Assembly (NCBI RefSeq): GCF_001724715.1
Contig: NZ_MEFG01000029.1
Coordinates: 35,034-74,452 of the forward strand
Source: Sphingomonas sp. SCN 67-18
GTDB lineage: Bacteria > Pseudomonadota > Alphaproteobacteria > Sphingomonadales > Sphingomonadaceae
Direction of reading: 5' to 3'
DNA: 39,419 bases
Shown: positions 8,830-16,479 of the stretch, in pieces
Position numbering within the stretch: position 1 is the first letter of the stretch
Layout of the letters: each line of letters opens with the position of its first letter
Program-made: the position numbers and the translations under genes
Notes under the pieces: generated by a model
Seen by the model: the letters and a program-made list of their open reading frames with translations, nothing else
Told to the model about the DNA's origin: nothing
Databases searched by the model: none

Positions 8830-10143
8830 ATGACCTCCGAATCCGAAGCCGAACTGTCCGGTGCAAGCCAGCGCCGGCGGCCCAAGGCCGATGTGCTGGC
8901 GATCGGCAACCGCAAGCTCAACCCCTCCACGCTGATGATGGGGCATGGCTATGATCCCGCCCTTTCGGAAGGATCGCTCAAGCCGCCGATTTTCCTGACC
9001 TCCACCTTCGTTTTCGAGAATGCGGCCGCCGGCAAACGCTTTTTCGAAGGCGTCACCGGCAAGCGCCCGGGCGGCGCGGAGGGCCTCGTCTATTCGCGGT
9101 TCAACGGCCCCAACCAGGAAATCGTCGAGGACCGGCTGGGCATATGGGAAGATGCGGAGGATGCGCTGATCTTCTCCTCTGGCATGTCGGCCATCGCCAC
9201 CGTGCTGCTCACCTTCGTGAAGCCGGGCGACGTCATCGTCCATTCCGCGCCGCTCTATGCCGCGACGGAAACGCTGATCGGCCGGATTCTCGGCAAGTTC
9301 GGCGTGACCTGGCTGGATTTCCCGGCGGGCGCAACCAAGGAGGAGATCGACGCCGTCATCGAAAAGGCCAAGACCATGGGCCGCGTGGCGCTCATCTACC
9401 TCGAAAGCCCGGCCAACCCCACCAATGTGCTGGTCGATATCGAGGCCGTGGCGGAGGTGCGCAACGCACGGTTCGAGGAAGGCGATTCCCGCCCCCCCAT
9501 CGTCATCGACAACACTTTCCTTGGCCCGCTGTGGTTGAAGCCGCTCGGCCACGGTGCGGACATCGTCGTCTATTCGCTCACCAAATATGCGGGCGGACAT
9601 AGCGATCTCGTCGCGGGCGGCGCGCTGGGGTCGAAAGCGCACATCAACATGATCCGCATGATGCGCAACACCATCGGCACCATCCTGGACCCCAACAGCG
9701 CCTGGATGCTGATGCGCAGCCTGGAAACGCTGGAGCTGCGGATGAGCCGGGCCGGCGAGAACGCGGCCAGGGTCTGCGCCTGGCTGAAGGAACAGCCCAA
9801 GGTGGAGCGGGTGGTCTATCTGGGCTTTCCCGAAACGGAGCGGCAGGCCGATATCTATCGCCGGCATTGCTCCGGCGCGGGTTCCACCTTCTCGCTCTAC
9901 CTGAAGGGCGGCGAGAAGGAGGCTTTCGCCTTCCTCGACGCGCTGCGCATCGCCAAGCTGGCGGTGAGCCTGGGCGGCACCGAGACGCTGGCCAGCCACC
10001 CCGCCGCGATGACCCATTTGTCCGTCCCCGACGAACGCAAGAAGGCGCTGCGCATCGGCGACAATATGGTGCGCATCTCGATCGGCGTCGAACATGCCGA
10101 CGATCTGATCGCGGATTTCGAGCAGGCGCTGGCCGCGGTCTGA
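8830..10143 (+). CDS. Cystathionine gamma-synthase-family PLP enzyme
   Basis: PLP-dependent enzyme of sulfur amino-acid metabolism (Cys/Met metabolism fold). The 437-residue product shows YSRFNGPN (88-95), which contacts the cofactor phosphate from the neighbouring subunit, SSGMSAIATVL (116-126), the aspartate that pairs with the pyridine nitrogen in VIDNTF (225-230), and the Schiff-base lysine in YSLTKYAGGHSD (Lys252). The substrate cannot be fixed by eye: cystathionine synthase or lyase, methionine gamma-lyase and sulfhydrylase are all possible. It is longer than usual by about 35 N-terminal residues (charged, with QRRRPK) and by a small insertion after EGVTGKRPGGAEG. A separate metZ is present at 30132-31340, so this is a paralogue with probably a different reaction. 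Confidence 0.9.
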   Translation: MTSESEAELSGASQRRRPKADVLAIGNRKLNPSTLMMGHGYDPALSEGSLKPPIFLTSTFVFENAAAGKRFFEGVTGKRPGGAEGLVYSRFNGPNQEIVEDRLGIWEDAEDALIFSSGMSAIATVLLTFVKPGDVIVHSAPLYAATETLIGRILGKFGVTWLDFPAGATKEEIDAVIEKAKTMGRVALIYLESPANPTNVLVDIEAVAEVRNARFEEGDSRPPIVIDNTFLGPLWLKPLGHGADIVVYSLTKYAGGHSDLVAGGALGSKAHINMIRMMRNTIGTILDPNSAWMLMRSLETLELRMSRAGENAARVCAWLKEQPKVERVVYLGFPETERQADIYRRHCSGAGSTFSLYLKGGEKEAFAFLDALRIAKLAVSLGGTETLASHPAAMTHLSVPDERKKALRIGDNMVRISIGVEHADDLIADFEQALAAV

Positions 10144-10156
10144 ACCGCGCCGGCCC

Positions 10157-10825
10157 TTACCAGTCTATGATCGTCCAACCCCGTGCGCGGGCGAGTGTTC
10201 TCAACCGCGCATGGGCGTTGACCGCAAAGGGCTGGTCCGCCCATTCCAGCACCGGCGCGTCGGAAGCGTGGTCCGAATAGAAGCGGATCTCCGCATCCCC
10301 CCGCTCCAGCCCCTCGGCCGCCATCCATGCCTGGATCATCCGCAGCTTGGCCGGGCCGTAGCAATTCTCGCCGTCGATCCGCGCGATGATCCGCGAATCC
10401 AGGCCGATCATGCTGCCCGTGGCAATCACCGCGTCAAAGCCCAGCCGTTCGGCAATCGCCTCGACATAAAGCCGGTAGGATGCGGTGGCGAGCACGAGCC
10501 GCCAGCCGTCCGCGCGGTCGGCGGCAAGCTGGTCGACCGCGCCGGGATAGACATTGTTGGCGATGGTCTTTTCGGCAAAGCCGGCGACCAGCGGCGCCAG
10601 CGTCTCGCGCGAGACGGCGCCGCCCAGCAGCAATAGCTGGTTGATTTCCTTCAGCCGCGCGCGATTGATCAGCCGCGCGGCATAAGCGAGCATGGTCAGC
10701 GCGACCAGCGGCAGGAAGACGAACCGCCATGGCGCCAGCCGGGCGGCGGCATGGATGAGAAACGGCGTATAAGTGGCGGCACGGGTGATCGTGCGGTCCA
10801 TGTCGTAAATGGCGAGCCGGGTCAT
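10157..10825 (-). CDS. HAD-IB family phosphatase
   Basis: Cytoplasmic or membrane-associated phosphohydrolase of the HAD superfamily, subfamily IB (SerB-like). In 222 residues it has the nucleophile motif YDMDRTIT (residues 7-14), the motif II region LATASYRLYVEAIAERLGFD, a conserved lysine in GPAKLRM, and motif III YSDHASDAPVLEWAD. A hydrophobic stretch near 31-55 may anchor or cap it, as is seen in HAD-IB phosphatases linked to phospholipid metabolism. Its start is divergent from the mla operon across 109 bp that contains a candidate stress promoter for the other direction. The substrate is unknown; a lysophosphatidate or phosphoserine phosphatase role cannot be separated by eye. Confidence 0.9.
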   Translation of the reverse strand: MTRLAIYDMDRTITRAATYTPFLIHAAARLAPWRFVFLPLVALTMLAYAARLINRARLKEINQLLLLGGAVSRETLAPLVAGFAEKTIANNVYPGAVDQLAADRADGWRLVLATASYRLYVEAIAERLGFDAVIATGSMIGLDSRIIARIDGENCYGPAKLRMIQAWMAAEGLERGDAEIRFYSDHASDAPVLEWADQPFAVNAHARLRTLARARGWTIIDW

Positions 10826-10850
10826 CGCGCCGCCTTACCGGTTCGCGCCC

Positions 10851-10876
10851 GGAACCACCATCGCGGAGTTGGCGTT
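10851..10876 (+). promoter_or_regulatory. Candidate EcfG (general stress sigma) promoter of mla operon
   Basis: The sequence reads GGAAC (10851-10855), 17 nt, then CGTT (10873-10876), an exact match to the GGAAC-N16/17-CGTT consensus known for the alphaproteobacterial general-stress sigma factor EcfG. Transcription would begin near 10882, leaving about 53 nt of leader before the mlaE ATG at 10935. Placement and orientation fit a promoter; activity is inferred. Confidence 0.65.
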
Positions 10877-10934
10877 TGGGAGAGAGCGTCTAACGGGTTG
10901 CCGATCCTGCCAATATGCCCCACTAGTCACAAAG

Positions 10935-12044
10935 ATGAGCAATCGAGCCGATTTCGCCCAGGATGAGCAGGACGGAACGCGCATCCTGCGCTTGTCTGGC
11001 GCGCTGACTCTCGCCCGCATCGGCGACCTGCCGGACCGGCTGAAAGGCATCGACCAGCCGATCGACCGGATAGACCTGAGCGCGGTGGAACGGGTCGACA
11101 CGGTCGGCGCGTGGATCGTCCACCGGCTGGGCCAGGACCATGCCGCGACGATAGACGGCGCCAATGAGGAAGCGGCGCGCCTGCTGGAACAGATCGACCG
11201 CGCCGACCAGCCGGTGCGGATGCGGCCGGACAGCACGACGCCGCTGATCCGCGTGCTGGGCGAGATCGGCGCGGCCGTCACCACCGCGGGCCGCACCATG
11301 CTGGGCCTGCTCGCCTTTTTCGGCGCGCTGATGATCGCCACCGGCACGCTGATCCGCAATCCCCGGCGGTTCCGGCTTAACGCCGTCGTCCAGCGGTTCG
11401 AGGTGGTGGGCGTATCCGCGCTCGGCATCATCGGGCTGATGAGCTTTTTGATCGGCATCGTCATCGCCCAGCAGGGCGCGGTGCAGCTGCGCCAGTTCGG
11501 CGCGGAGGTGTTCACGATCAACCTGATCGGCCGCATCACGCTGCGCGAACTGGGCGTGCTGATGACCGCGATCATGGTGGCGGGCCGCTCCGGGTCCGCC
11601 TTCGCCGCCCAGCTGGGCACGATGAAGCTGACCGAGGAAATCGACGCGATGCGCACCATCGGCGTGTCGCCCATGGAGGCGCTGGTGCTGCCCCGGGTGA
11701 TCGCGTCCGTGGTGATGATGCCGCTGCTCGGCTTTTATTCGTCGGTCGTGGCGATCATCGGCGGCGGTTTCCTGTGCTGGGTGTCGCTGGATATTCCGCC
11801 CATCACCTTCATCCAGCGGATCCGCGAGGTGGTGCCGATCACCGATCTTTATGTCGGGCTGGTCAAGGCCCCGGTCTTCGGCATGATCATCGCGCTGTCC
11901 GGCTGTTTCCAGGGCATGCAGGTGGAAGGCAATGCCGAGGAAGTGGGCCTGCGCACCACCTCCGCCGTGGTGCAGGCGATTTTCCTGGTCATCGTGCTCG
12001 ATGCCTTCTTCGCCGTCTTCTTCACCTGGATCGGCTGGATATGA
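10935..12044 (+). CDS. mlaE: Mla-type ABC permease with N-terminal STAS domain
   Basis: Inner-membrane permease of an MCE/Mla phospholipid-transport ABC system that maintains outer-membrane lipid asymmetry. The 369-residue product has an N-terminal STAS-like domain (about 1-100, with RILRLSGALTLARIGDLP), corresponding to a fused MlaB, then the MlaE domain with about five to six helices. Family signatures are VAGRSGSAFAAQLGTMK, the EEIDAMRTIGVSP coupling segment (which contacts the ATPase), and the C-terminal GCFQGMQVEGNAEEVGLRTT. I chose the ATG at 10935; an upstream ATG at 10809 lies before the candidate promoter. No strong ribosome site is visible. It overlaps mlaF by an ATGA. Confidence 0.95.
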   Translation: MSNRADFAQDEQDGTRILRLSGALTLARIGDLPDRLKGIDQPIDRIDLSAVERVDTVGAWIVHRLGQDHAATIDGANEEAARLLEQIDRADQPVRMRPDSTTPLIRVLGEIGAAVTTAGRTMLGLLAFFGALMIATGTLIRNPRRFRLNAVVQRFEVVGVSALGIIGLMSFLIGIVIAQQGAVQLRQFGAEVFTINLIGRITLRELGVLMTAIMVAGRSGSAFAAQLGTMKLTEEIDAMRTIGVSPMEALVLPRVIASVVMMPLLGFYSSVVAIIGGGFLCWVSLDIPPITFIQRIREVVPITDLYVGLVKAPVFGMIIALSGCFQGMQVEGNAEEVGLRTTSAVVQAIFLVIVLDAFFAVFFTWIGWI

Positions 12045-12850
12045 GCGGCGCCGAGGACGATATCGTCATCCGCGTGCGCGACATCACCAACGCGTTCGGC
12101 GCGCAGGTGGTGCACCGCAATTTGAGCCTGGACGTGCGCCGGGGCGAGATATTGGGCGTGGTGGGCGGATCCGGCACCGGCAAATCGGTGCTGATGCGCT
12201 CCATCATCGGGCTGCAGACCCCCGTGGAAGGGGAGATCGAGGTCTATGGCGAATCGATGATCGGCCGCGACGAGGACGATGCGCTGGCGATCCGCAAGCG
12301 GTGGGGCATATTGTTTCAGGGCGGCGCGCTGTTCTCCACGCTGACCGTGGCGGAAAATGTGCAGGTGCCGCTGCGCGAATTCTATCCCGACATCAAGCCG
12401 CCGCTGCTTGACGAGATCGCCTCGTACAAGGTGGTGATGGCCGGCCTGCCCCCCGATGCCGGGCCGAAATATCCGTCCGAACTGTCCGGCGGCATGAAGA
12501 AGCGCGCCGGGCTGGCCCGCGCGCTGGCGCTAGACCCAGACCTGCTGTTCCTCGACGAGCCGACAGCGGGGCTGGACCCGATCAGCGCCGCCAATTTCGA
12601 TGAGCTGACGCTGGGCCTGCAGAAAACCCTGGGTTTGACGGTGTTCCTCATCACCCATGATCTGGATACGCTCTATGCGATCTGCGACCGGGTGGCGGTG
12701 CTCGCCGACAAGAAAGTGATCGCGGTCGGAACGATCGACGAGCTGCTGGCTTTGGACCATGAGTGGATCCAGGAATATTTCAACGGTCCGCGCGGACGCA
12801 TGGCGACCGCCTCCGCCGACCGACGCGACAAGAGGGTCGAGACACGCTGA
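12041..12850 (+). CDS. mlaF: Mla-type ABC transporter ATP-binding protein
   Basis: Cytoplasmic ATPase that powers the Mla lipid transporter. The 269 residues include Walker A GGSGTGKS (42-49), Q-loop LFQGGALF (91-98), the signature LSGGM (148-152), Walker B LLFLDEP (168-174) and the switch histidine in LITHD (His206). The phrase GGMKKRAGLARALALDPDLL is typical of MlaF rather than of amino-acid transporter ATPases. The C-terminus extends about 30 residues after EWIQEYFNGPRGR; the equivalent C-terminal extension of E. coli MlaF contacts the neighbouring subunit. Overlaps mlaE by 4 nt and mlaD by 1 nt (TGATG), so all are translationally coupled. Confidence 0.95.
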   Translation: MSGAEDDIVIRVRDITNAFGAQVVHRNLSLDVRRGEILGVVGGSGTGKSVLMRSIIGLQTPVEGEIEVYGESMIGRDEDDALAIRKRWGILFQGGALFSTLTVAENVQVPLREFYPDIKPPLLDEIASYKVVMAGLPPDAGPKYPSELSGGMKKRAGLARALALDPDLLFLDEPTAGLDPISAANFDELTLGLQKTLGLTVFLITHDLDTLYAICDRVAVLADKKVIAVGTIDELLALDHEWIQEYFNGPRGRMATASADRRDKRVETR

Positions 12851-13794
12851 TGGAAACCCGTTCCAACCAAGTCCTCGTCGGCAGCGTCGTGATGATCCTG
12901 CTGATCGCGCTGCTGGCCTCGGTGGTCTGGCTCGCCCGCCTCTCCGGCAAGGCGGAGAAGGAATATGACATCTTCTTCAAGCAGTCGGTCGACGGGCTGG
13001 CCAAGGGATCGGGCGTCAGCTTTTCCGGCGTGCCGTCCGGCCAGGTGAAGGAGATCGCGCTGTGGAAGAACGATCCGCAGTTCGTGCGCGTCCGCATTTC
13101 CGTGAATGAGGAGGTGCCGGTGCTGCAAGGCACCACCGCGACCATCCAGGGCGTCGGCTTTACCGGCGTGTCGCAGATCCAGCTCGATGGCGCAGTGAAG
13201 GGCGCTCCGCCGATCGTCGATCTCGGCCCCGCCGACCGGCCGGTGATCCCGACCAAGCCGGGCGCACTGGGCGAATTGCTGAACAATGCGCCGAAACTGC
13301 TGGAACGGCTGACCACGCTGACCGAGCGGCTGACCGAATTGCTGTCCGACCGCAATCAGGCGTCGATCGCGGGGATCCTCAAAAATGTGCAGACGCTCAG
13401 CGGGTCGCTCGCTGCGCGCGGGCCGGAAATCGCCGCCACGCTGGCACAGACCCGCGTCGCTATCGAGCAGGCGGGCAATGCCGCGGAACAGATCGGCCAG
13501 CTCGCCGGCACCACCAACAGCCTGCTGAGCGAGGATGCGCGCCCGCTGGTCGCCGATCTGCGCGTCACGGTGAAGCGCGCCAGCGAAAGCATGGCCAATC
13601 TGGATGCCGCGATCACCGACGCGCGGCCCGGGCTGCAGGCATTTTCAAAGCAGACCATCCCGGAAGTGGACGTGCTGGTGCGCGACCTTCGCGACATGGC
13701 GGAATCGTTGACCGCGGTGTCCGAACGGTTGAACCAGGGCGGCGCCGGATCGCTGATCGGCAACCAGAAGCTGCCCGACTATAAGGCGAAATGA
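12850..13794 (+). CDS. mlaD: MCE-domain lipid-binding protein of Mla transporter
   Basis: Periplasmic, inner-membrane-anchored substrate-binding subunit. The 314-residue product has one N-terminal transmembrane helix (about 9-30), then an MCE domain (about 38-116, starting YDIFFKQSVDGLAKGSGVSFSGV), and a long helical C-terminal half (about 140-300) rich in heptad-like Leu/Ala/Thr that could extend the central channel or form a coiled coil. E. coli MlaD is only about 183 residues; this longer type resembles the MCE proteins of other proteobacterial ABC systems. The ATG at 12850 shares one base with the mlaF stop codon; the in-frame ATG at 12763 lies within mlaF and is rejected. Confidence 0.94.
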   Translation: METRSNQVLVGSVVMILLIALLASVVWLARLSGKAEKEYDIFFKQSVDGLAKGSGVSFSGVPSGQVKEIALWKNDPQFVRVRISVNEEVPVLQGTTATIQGVGFTGVSQIQLDGAVKGAPPIVDLGPADRPVIPTKPGALGELLNNAPKLLERLTTLTERLTELLSDRNQASIAGILKNVQTLSGSLAARGPEIAATLAQTRVAIEQAGNAAEQIGQLAGTTNSLLSEDARPLVADLRVTVKRASESMANLDAAITDARPGLQAFSKQTIPEVDVLVRDLRDMAESLTAVSERLNQGGAGSLIGNQKLPDYKAK

Positions 13795-14387
13795 GGCATT
13801 TGATGACCCGAACACTGCTCGCCCTTTCCGCCGCCATCTCGCTGGCCGGCTGCATCAGCTTCGGCGCGGAGCCGCCGCCGGTGCTGCTCACCCTCACCGC
13901 CACCGCGCGCGTCGCGCCGGGCGCCACCCTGTCGGCGGATCCGGGCAAGGCGGTGACCGTGCTGGTGCCCCGCGTGTCGCAGGCGCTGGCGACCAACCGG
14001 GTGCCGGTGCAGGCCAGCCCCACCTCCATCGCCTATGTGAAGGACGCGCAGTGGGTGGAAACGCCCAACCGGCTGTTCCAGCAGCTGCTGTCCGAAACCA
14101 TCGAATCGCAGACCGGGCGACAGGTGCTCAGCCCGCGCCAATATTCCATGGACCCCGGCATCCGCATTTCCGGCCAGTTGACCCGTTTCGGGGTGGACGC
14201 GGCCAGCCGCTCGGCGGTGGTGACTTATGATGCGGCGATTGCGCGCAGCGAGGGCGCGGCGGTGGAAACCCGCCGGTTCGAGGCGCGCGTGCCGGTTTCC
14301 CGCATAGAGGCGGACAGCGTGGCGGCGGGGCTGAACGAGGCCGCCAACCAGGTCGCGGCCGAGGTGGCGGGCTGGATCGGCCGCTGA
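13791..14387 (+). CDS. ABC-type transport auxiliary lipoprotein
   Basis: Predicted lipoprotein, 198 residues, of the family found as the last gene of MCE/Mla-type operons (PqiC-like, ABC-type transport auxiliary lipoprotein). The signal peptide ends in LAGC (Cys at about residue 22), and the mature domain has the VLVPRVSQALATNRVPV and WVETPNRLFQQLLSETIE segments typical of the family. It is likely to sit in the outer membrane, or in the periplasm, and connect the MCE tunnel to its acceptor. It overlaps mlaD by ATGA; an internal ATG (residue 5, at 13803) is an equally possible start. No mlaC (periplasmic shuttle) or vacJ/mlaA gene is seen in this operon. Confidence 0.9.
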   Translation: MRHLMTRTLLALSAAISLAGCISFGAEPPPVLLTLTATARVAPGATLSADPGKAVTVLVPRVSQALATNRVPVQASPTSIAYVKDAQWVETPNRLFQQLLSETIESQTGRQVLSPRQYSMDPGIRISGQLTRFGVDAASRSAVVTYDAAIARSEGAAVETRRFEARVPVSRIEADSVAAGLNEAANQVAAEVAGWIGR

Positions 14388-14394
14388 ACCCCGT

Positions 14395-15027
14395 TCAGCG
14401 CAGGCCCAGCAGCTTGTGCGCCTGGACGGACAGCCGCCATTTCGGCCGGGCCATGACCAGCGCGATCGCCGCGTCCCGCGCGGCGTCCGCATCCGCGCAG
14501 TCCATCGGCTGGATGAGGAAATGGCGGAAATCCCAGCCCTCCATCGCCTCGATGTCGCTGCCCGGCTGGGGCCAGACCAGTTTCAGCTCGTCGCCGCTGC
14601 GCTGGACGACCGCATTGCCCGCCTTGGGGCTGACGCAGATCCAGTCCAGCCCGTCCGGCGCGGCGATGGTGCCGTTGGTTTCCACCGCGATGGTGAAGCC
14701 CGCGCCGTGGAGCGCGGCGATCAACGGCGGATCGACCTGAAGCAGCGGCTCGCCGCCGGTCAGCACGACATAGGCGCCCGCCCGGTCGCCGCCCCACAGG
14801 GCCGCCGCGGCCCCGGCCAGCGCCCCGGCATCGGCAAAACGCCCGCCGCCATCCCCGTCCATGCCGACGAAATCCGTATCGCAGAAGCGGCACAGCGCCC
14901 CGGCGCGGTCCTGCTCGCGGCCGGACCAGAGGTTGCAGCCGGAAAAGCGGACGAACACCGCGCGGCGGCCGGCATGACGCCCCTCGCCCTGCAGCGTCAG
15001 GAACATTTCCTTGACCGCATAGCTCAT
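14395..15027 (-). CDS. queE: 7-carboxy-7-deazaguanine synthase (radical SAM)
   Basis: Radical SAM enzyme that converts 6-carboxy-tetrahydropterin to 7-carboxy-7-deazaguanine in queuosine synthesis. The 210-residue product starts [20 protein letters not shown], the QueE N-terminus. The iron-sulfur motif is not the canonical CxxxCxxC but Cys31-x14-Cys46-x2-Cys49, the expanded version described for the Burkholderia multivorans enzyme. The glycine-rich [10 protein letters not shown] and [10 protein letters not shown] segments follow as expected. The start overlaps the queC stop by 4 nt (TCAT at 15024-15027), so QueE is translated after QueC in the same mRNA. Confidence 0.96.
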   Translation of the reverse strand: MSYAVKEMFLTLQGEGRHAGRRAVFVRFSGCNLWSGREQDRAGALCRFCDTDFVGMDGDGGGRFADAGALAGAAAALWGGDRAGAYVVLTGGEPLLQVDPPLIAALHGAGFTIAVETNGTIAAPDGLDWICVSPKAGNAVVQRSGDELKLVWPQPGSDIEAMEGWDFRHFLIQPMDCADADAARDAAIALVMARPKWRLSVQAHKLLGLR

Positions 15028-15728
15028 GGCCGGGCGGCGTAATCGGTCGGATCGGGGATGCCGGCGGTGACATAACCGGCGCGGCGCAGGCGGCAGCTGT
15101 CGCACAGCCCGCAATGCCGCGAATCCGGCGTCGGATCGTAGCAGGACCAGCTCATCCCCGCGTCAAGGCCGAGCCGCGCCGCCTCCAGCGCGATTTCCGC
15201 CTTGCTCATGTGCAGCAGCGGCGCCTGCACGCGAAACGGCTCGCCCTCCACGCCGGCGCGGGTCGCCAGATCGGCCAGCGCCTCGAACCCGGCGACGAAC
15301 TCCGGCCGGCAATCGGGATAACCGGAATAATCGAGCGCGTTCACGCCGATGAACATATCGCGCGCGCCGGCCGCTTCCGCCCAGCCCAGCGCCAGCGACA
15401 GGAAAATGGTGTTGCGCGCGGGCACATAGGTGGAGGGGATTTCCCCGGCGACCACGCCGGTCTTTGGCACGGCGATGTCGGCGGTCAGCGCGGAGCCGCC
15501 AAATGCGCGCAGGTCGATGGGCAGCACGACATGGCGCTCCACCCCAAGCATGGCGGCGATGCGCGTCGCCGCATCGATTTCCACGCGGTGCCGCTGGTTA
15601 TAATCGATGGTCAGCGCCAGCAGGGTGAAGCCGGCTTCCTTCGCGCGCGCGGCCGACACCATCGAGTCGAGTCCGCCGGACAGCAGCACGACGGCGCGCC
15701 GGCCGGTTTCTGGGGTCTTATCGGTCAT
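15024..15728 (-). CDS. queC: 7-cyano-7-deazaguanine synthase
   Basis: ATP-dependent enzyme that makes preQ0 from 7-carboxy-7-deazaguanine and ammonia, the step after QueE. With the ATG at 15726-15728 it has 234 residues: the PP-loop nucleotide motif SGGLDS (17-22), the [11 protein letters not shown] segment (101-111), and the zinc-binding cysteines Cys196, Cys206, Cys209 and Cys212 in [17 protein letters not shown]. An upstream in-frame ATG at 15764 adds 12 residues not typical of the family. It is the first gene of queC-queE. A strong hairpin with a U-tract lies about 50 nt upstream (15771-15802, same strand). Confidence 0.96.
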   Translation of the reverse strand: MTDKTPETGRRAVVLLSGGLDSMVSAARAKEAGFTLLALTIDYNQRHRVEIDAATRIAAMLGVERHVVLPIDLRAFGGSALTADIAVPKTGVVAGEIPSTYVPARNTIFLSLALGWAEAAGARDMFIGVNALDYSGYPDCRPEFVAGFEALADLATRAGVEGEPFRVQAPLLHMSKAEIALEAARLGLDAGMSWSCYDPTPDSRHCGLCDSCRLRRAGYVTAGIPDPTDYAARP

Positions 15729-15770
15729 TTCGCGCGGGCTATCCCCATGGCGCCCGGCGCGCAAGGCCGC

Positions 15771-15802
15771 AAAAAAAGTGGGCCGCCCGGTCAGGGCGGC
15801 CC
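15771..15802 (-). terminator. Intrinsic terminator between DUF3617-like gene and queC
   Basis: On the minus strand a perfect 9-bp GC stem (15794-15802 with 15780-15788) closes a 5-nt loop, followed after ACT by seven T residues (15771-15777 on the complement). The direction suits a transcript coming from the DUF3617-like gene, or it may lie in the queC leader. The preceding structured region is listed separately. Confidence 0.85.
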
Positions 15803-15855
15803 AGTGGGGCTTCTCAGCCTCATTAGGGAGGAAAGCGTGTCACACGCGACACAGC
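15771..15855 (-). ncRNA. Candidate structured small RNA or leader with anti-SD motif
   Basis: Read on the minus strand, this stretch holds in order: an inverted repeat GTGTC/GACAC (15837-15852), an anti-Shine-Dalgarno stretch CTTTCCTCCCTAAT (complement of 15822-15835), a short hairpin GGCT-GAGA-AGCC with a GNRA tetraloop (15808-15819) and the terminator (15771-15802). Exposed CCUCC motifs near a terminator are a feature of several known alphaproteobacterial small RNAs. It could be a free small RNA, the 3' UTR of the DUF3617-like mRNA, or a queC leader. No convincing promoter is visible, so existence as a separate RNA is speculative. Confidence 0.3.
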
Positions 15856-15909
15856 CTCTTCATAACCCCGCCATGGTAAATGATCGCTTAACGGGCGAAC
15901 GCCGCCGCG

Positions 15910-16353
15910 TCAGTGCCGCGCCATGCCGGTCGGGCACGGGCCGATCCGGCGGCCCTCCAGCACGAATTCGAACGGCGCATTGTCGGCAATGCCCTGCGAA
16001 TCGATCCGCACCAGCCGGGGCGTCTCCACCCGGATGGTGGTGCGGCCATGGCCAGCGCCGGGGCAGGTATAATGCACCGTGCCGTGCTTCGCCTCATTCT
16101 CGATCACGTAGCGCAAGCAGCTTGCGCCGGCATGGCGGACCTGCAGCAGGGCCGCGGCGTCGCCCACGCAGATGCGCTGGGTGAGGCGGGACGGCGCATT
16201 GGATTGCTCGGTCAACTGCCACTGGCCCGGCTCGAGCAGCCCGAGCGCGGCGAGCACGGGCGCGCGCGCGGGCGCCGCCGCCATCGTCGCAAAGCCGATC
16301 GACGCCACGGTCGCCGCCATCAGCAGGCCGGAAGTGCGGAAAGCCAACATCAC
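15910..16353 (-). CDS. DUF3617-like secreted protein
   Basis: Small secreted protein of unknown function, 147 residues. The N-terminus (MMLAFRTSGLLMAATVASIGFATMAAAPARA) is a Sec-type signal peptide or a membrane anchor. The mature part has the LLEPGQWQLT segment near residues 38-47, followed by a conserved-looking cysteine in RICVGD, further cysteines in SCLRY, YTCPG and PCPTG, and an extended beta-rich appearance. This resembles the DUF3617 group, common in sphingomonads, but the match is by eye only. The upstream 126 bp to hslO contain only a weak hairpin. The transcript may run about 110 nt past the stop to the strong terminator at 15771-15802. Confidence 0.75.
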   Translation of the reverse strand: MMLAFRTSGLLMAATVASIGFATMAAAPARAPVLAALGLLEPGQWQLTEQSNAPSRLTQRICVGDAAALLQVRHAGASCLRYVIENEAKHGTVHYTCPGAGHGRTTIRVETPRLVRIDSQGIADNAPFEFVLEGRRIGPCPTGMARH

Positions 16354-16373
16354 ACCGAAACCACGTCTCCAAA

Positions 16374-16398
16374 GACCGGCCCCGGCGGTCAGCCGGTC
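16374..16398 (-). terminator. Weak terminator-like hairpin after hslO
   Basis: On the minus strand GACCGGC (16392-16398 complement) pairs with GCCGGTC (16374-16380 complement) across an 11-nt loop, followed by only TTT. It sits about 80 nt after the hslO stop and could end the argD-argF-hslO transcript. The short U-tract makes this weak. Confidence 0.35.
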
Positions 16399-16479
16399 CG
16401 TGCCGATGCTGCTTAGATGGTCCCGGTTACTATGTGGTTCCCATCCGAAACGATGCGCCCGTTCGCGCGCGATGTGGGA

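Noticed and set aside
14385-14399. Short hairpin CTGAAC-CCC-GTTCAG at the convergent ends of the Mla lipoprotein gene and queE.
   Set aside because: Only 6 bp, no U-tract on either strand; not enough for a terminator call.
15836-16184. Plus-strand frame starting GTG at 15836 after a good AGGGAGG ribosome-like site.
   Set aside because: It runs antisense to the DUF3617-like gene and its product shows no resemblance to proteins; the purine-rich site reads instead as the complement of an anti-Shine-Dalgarno stretch.
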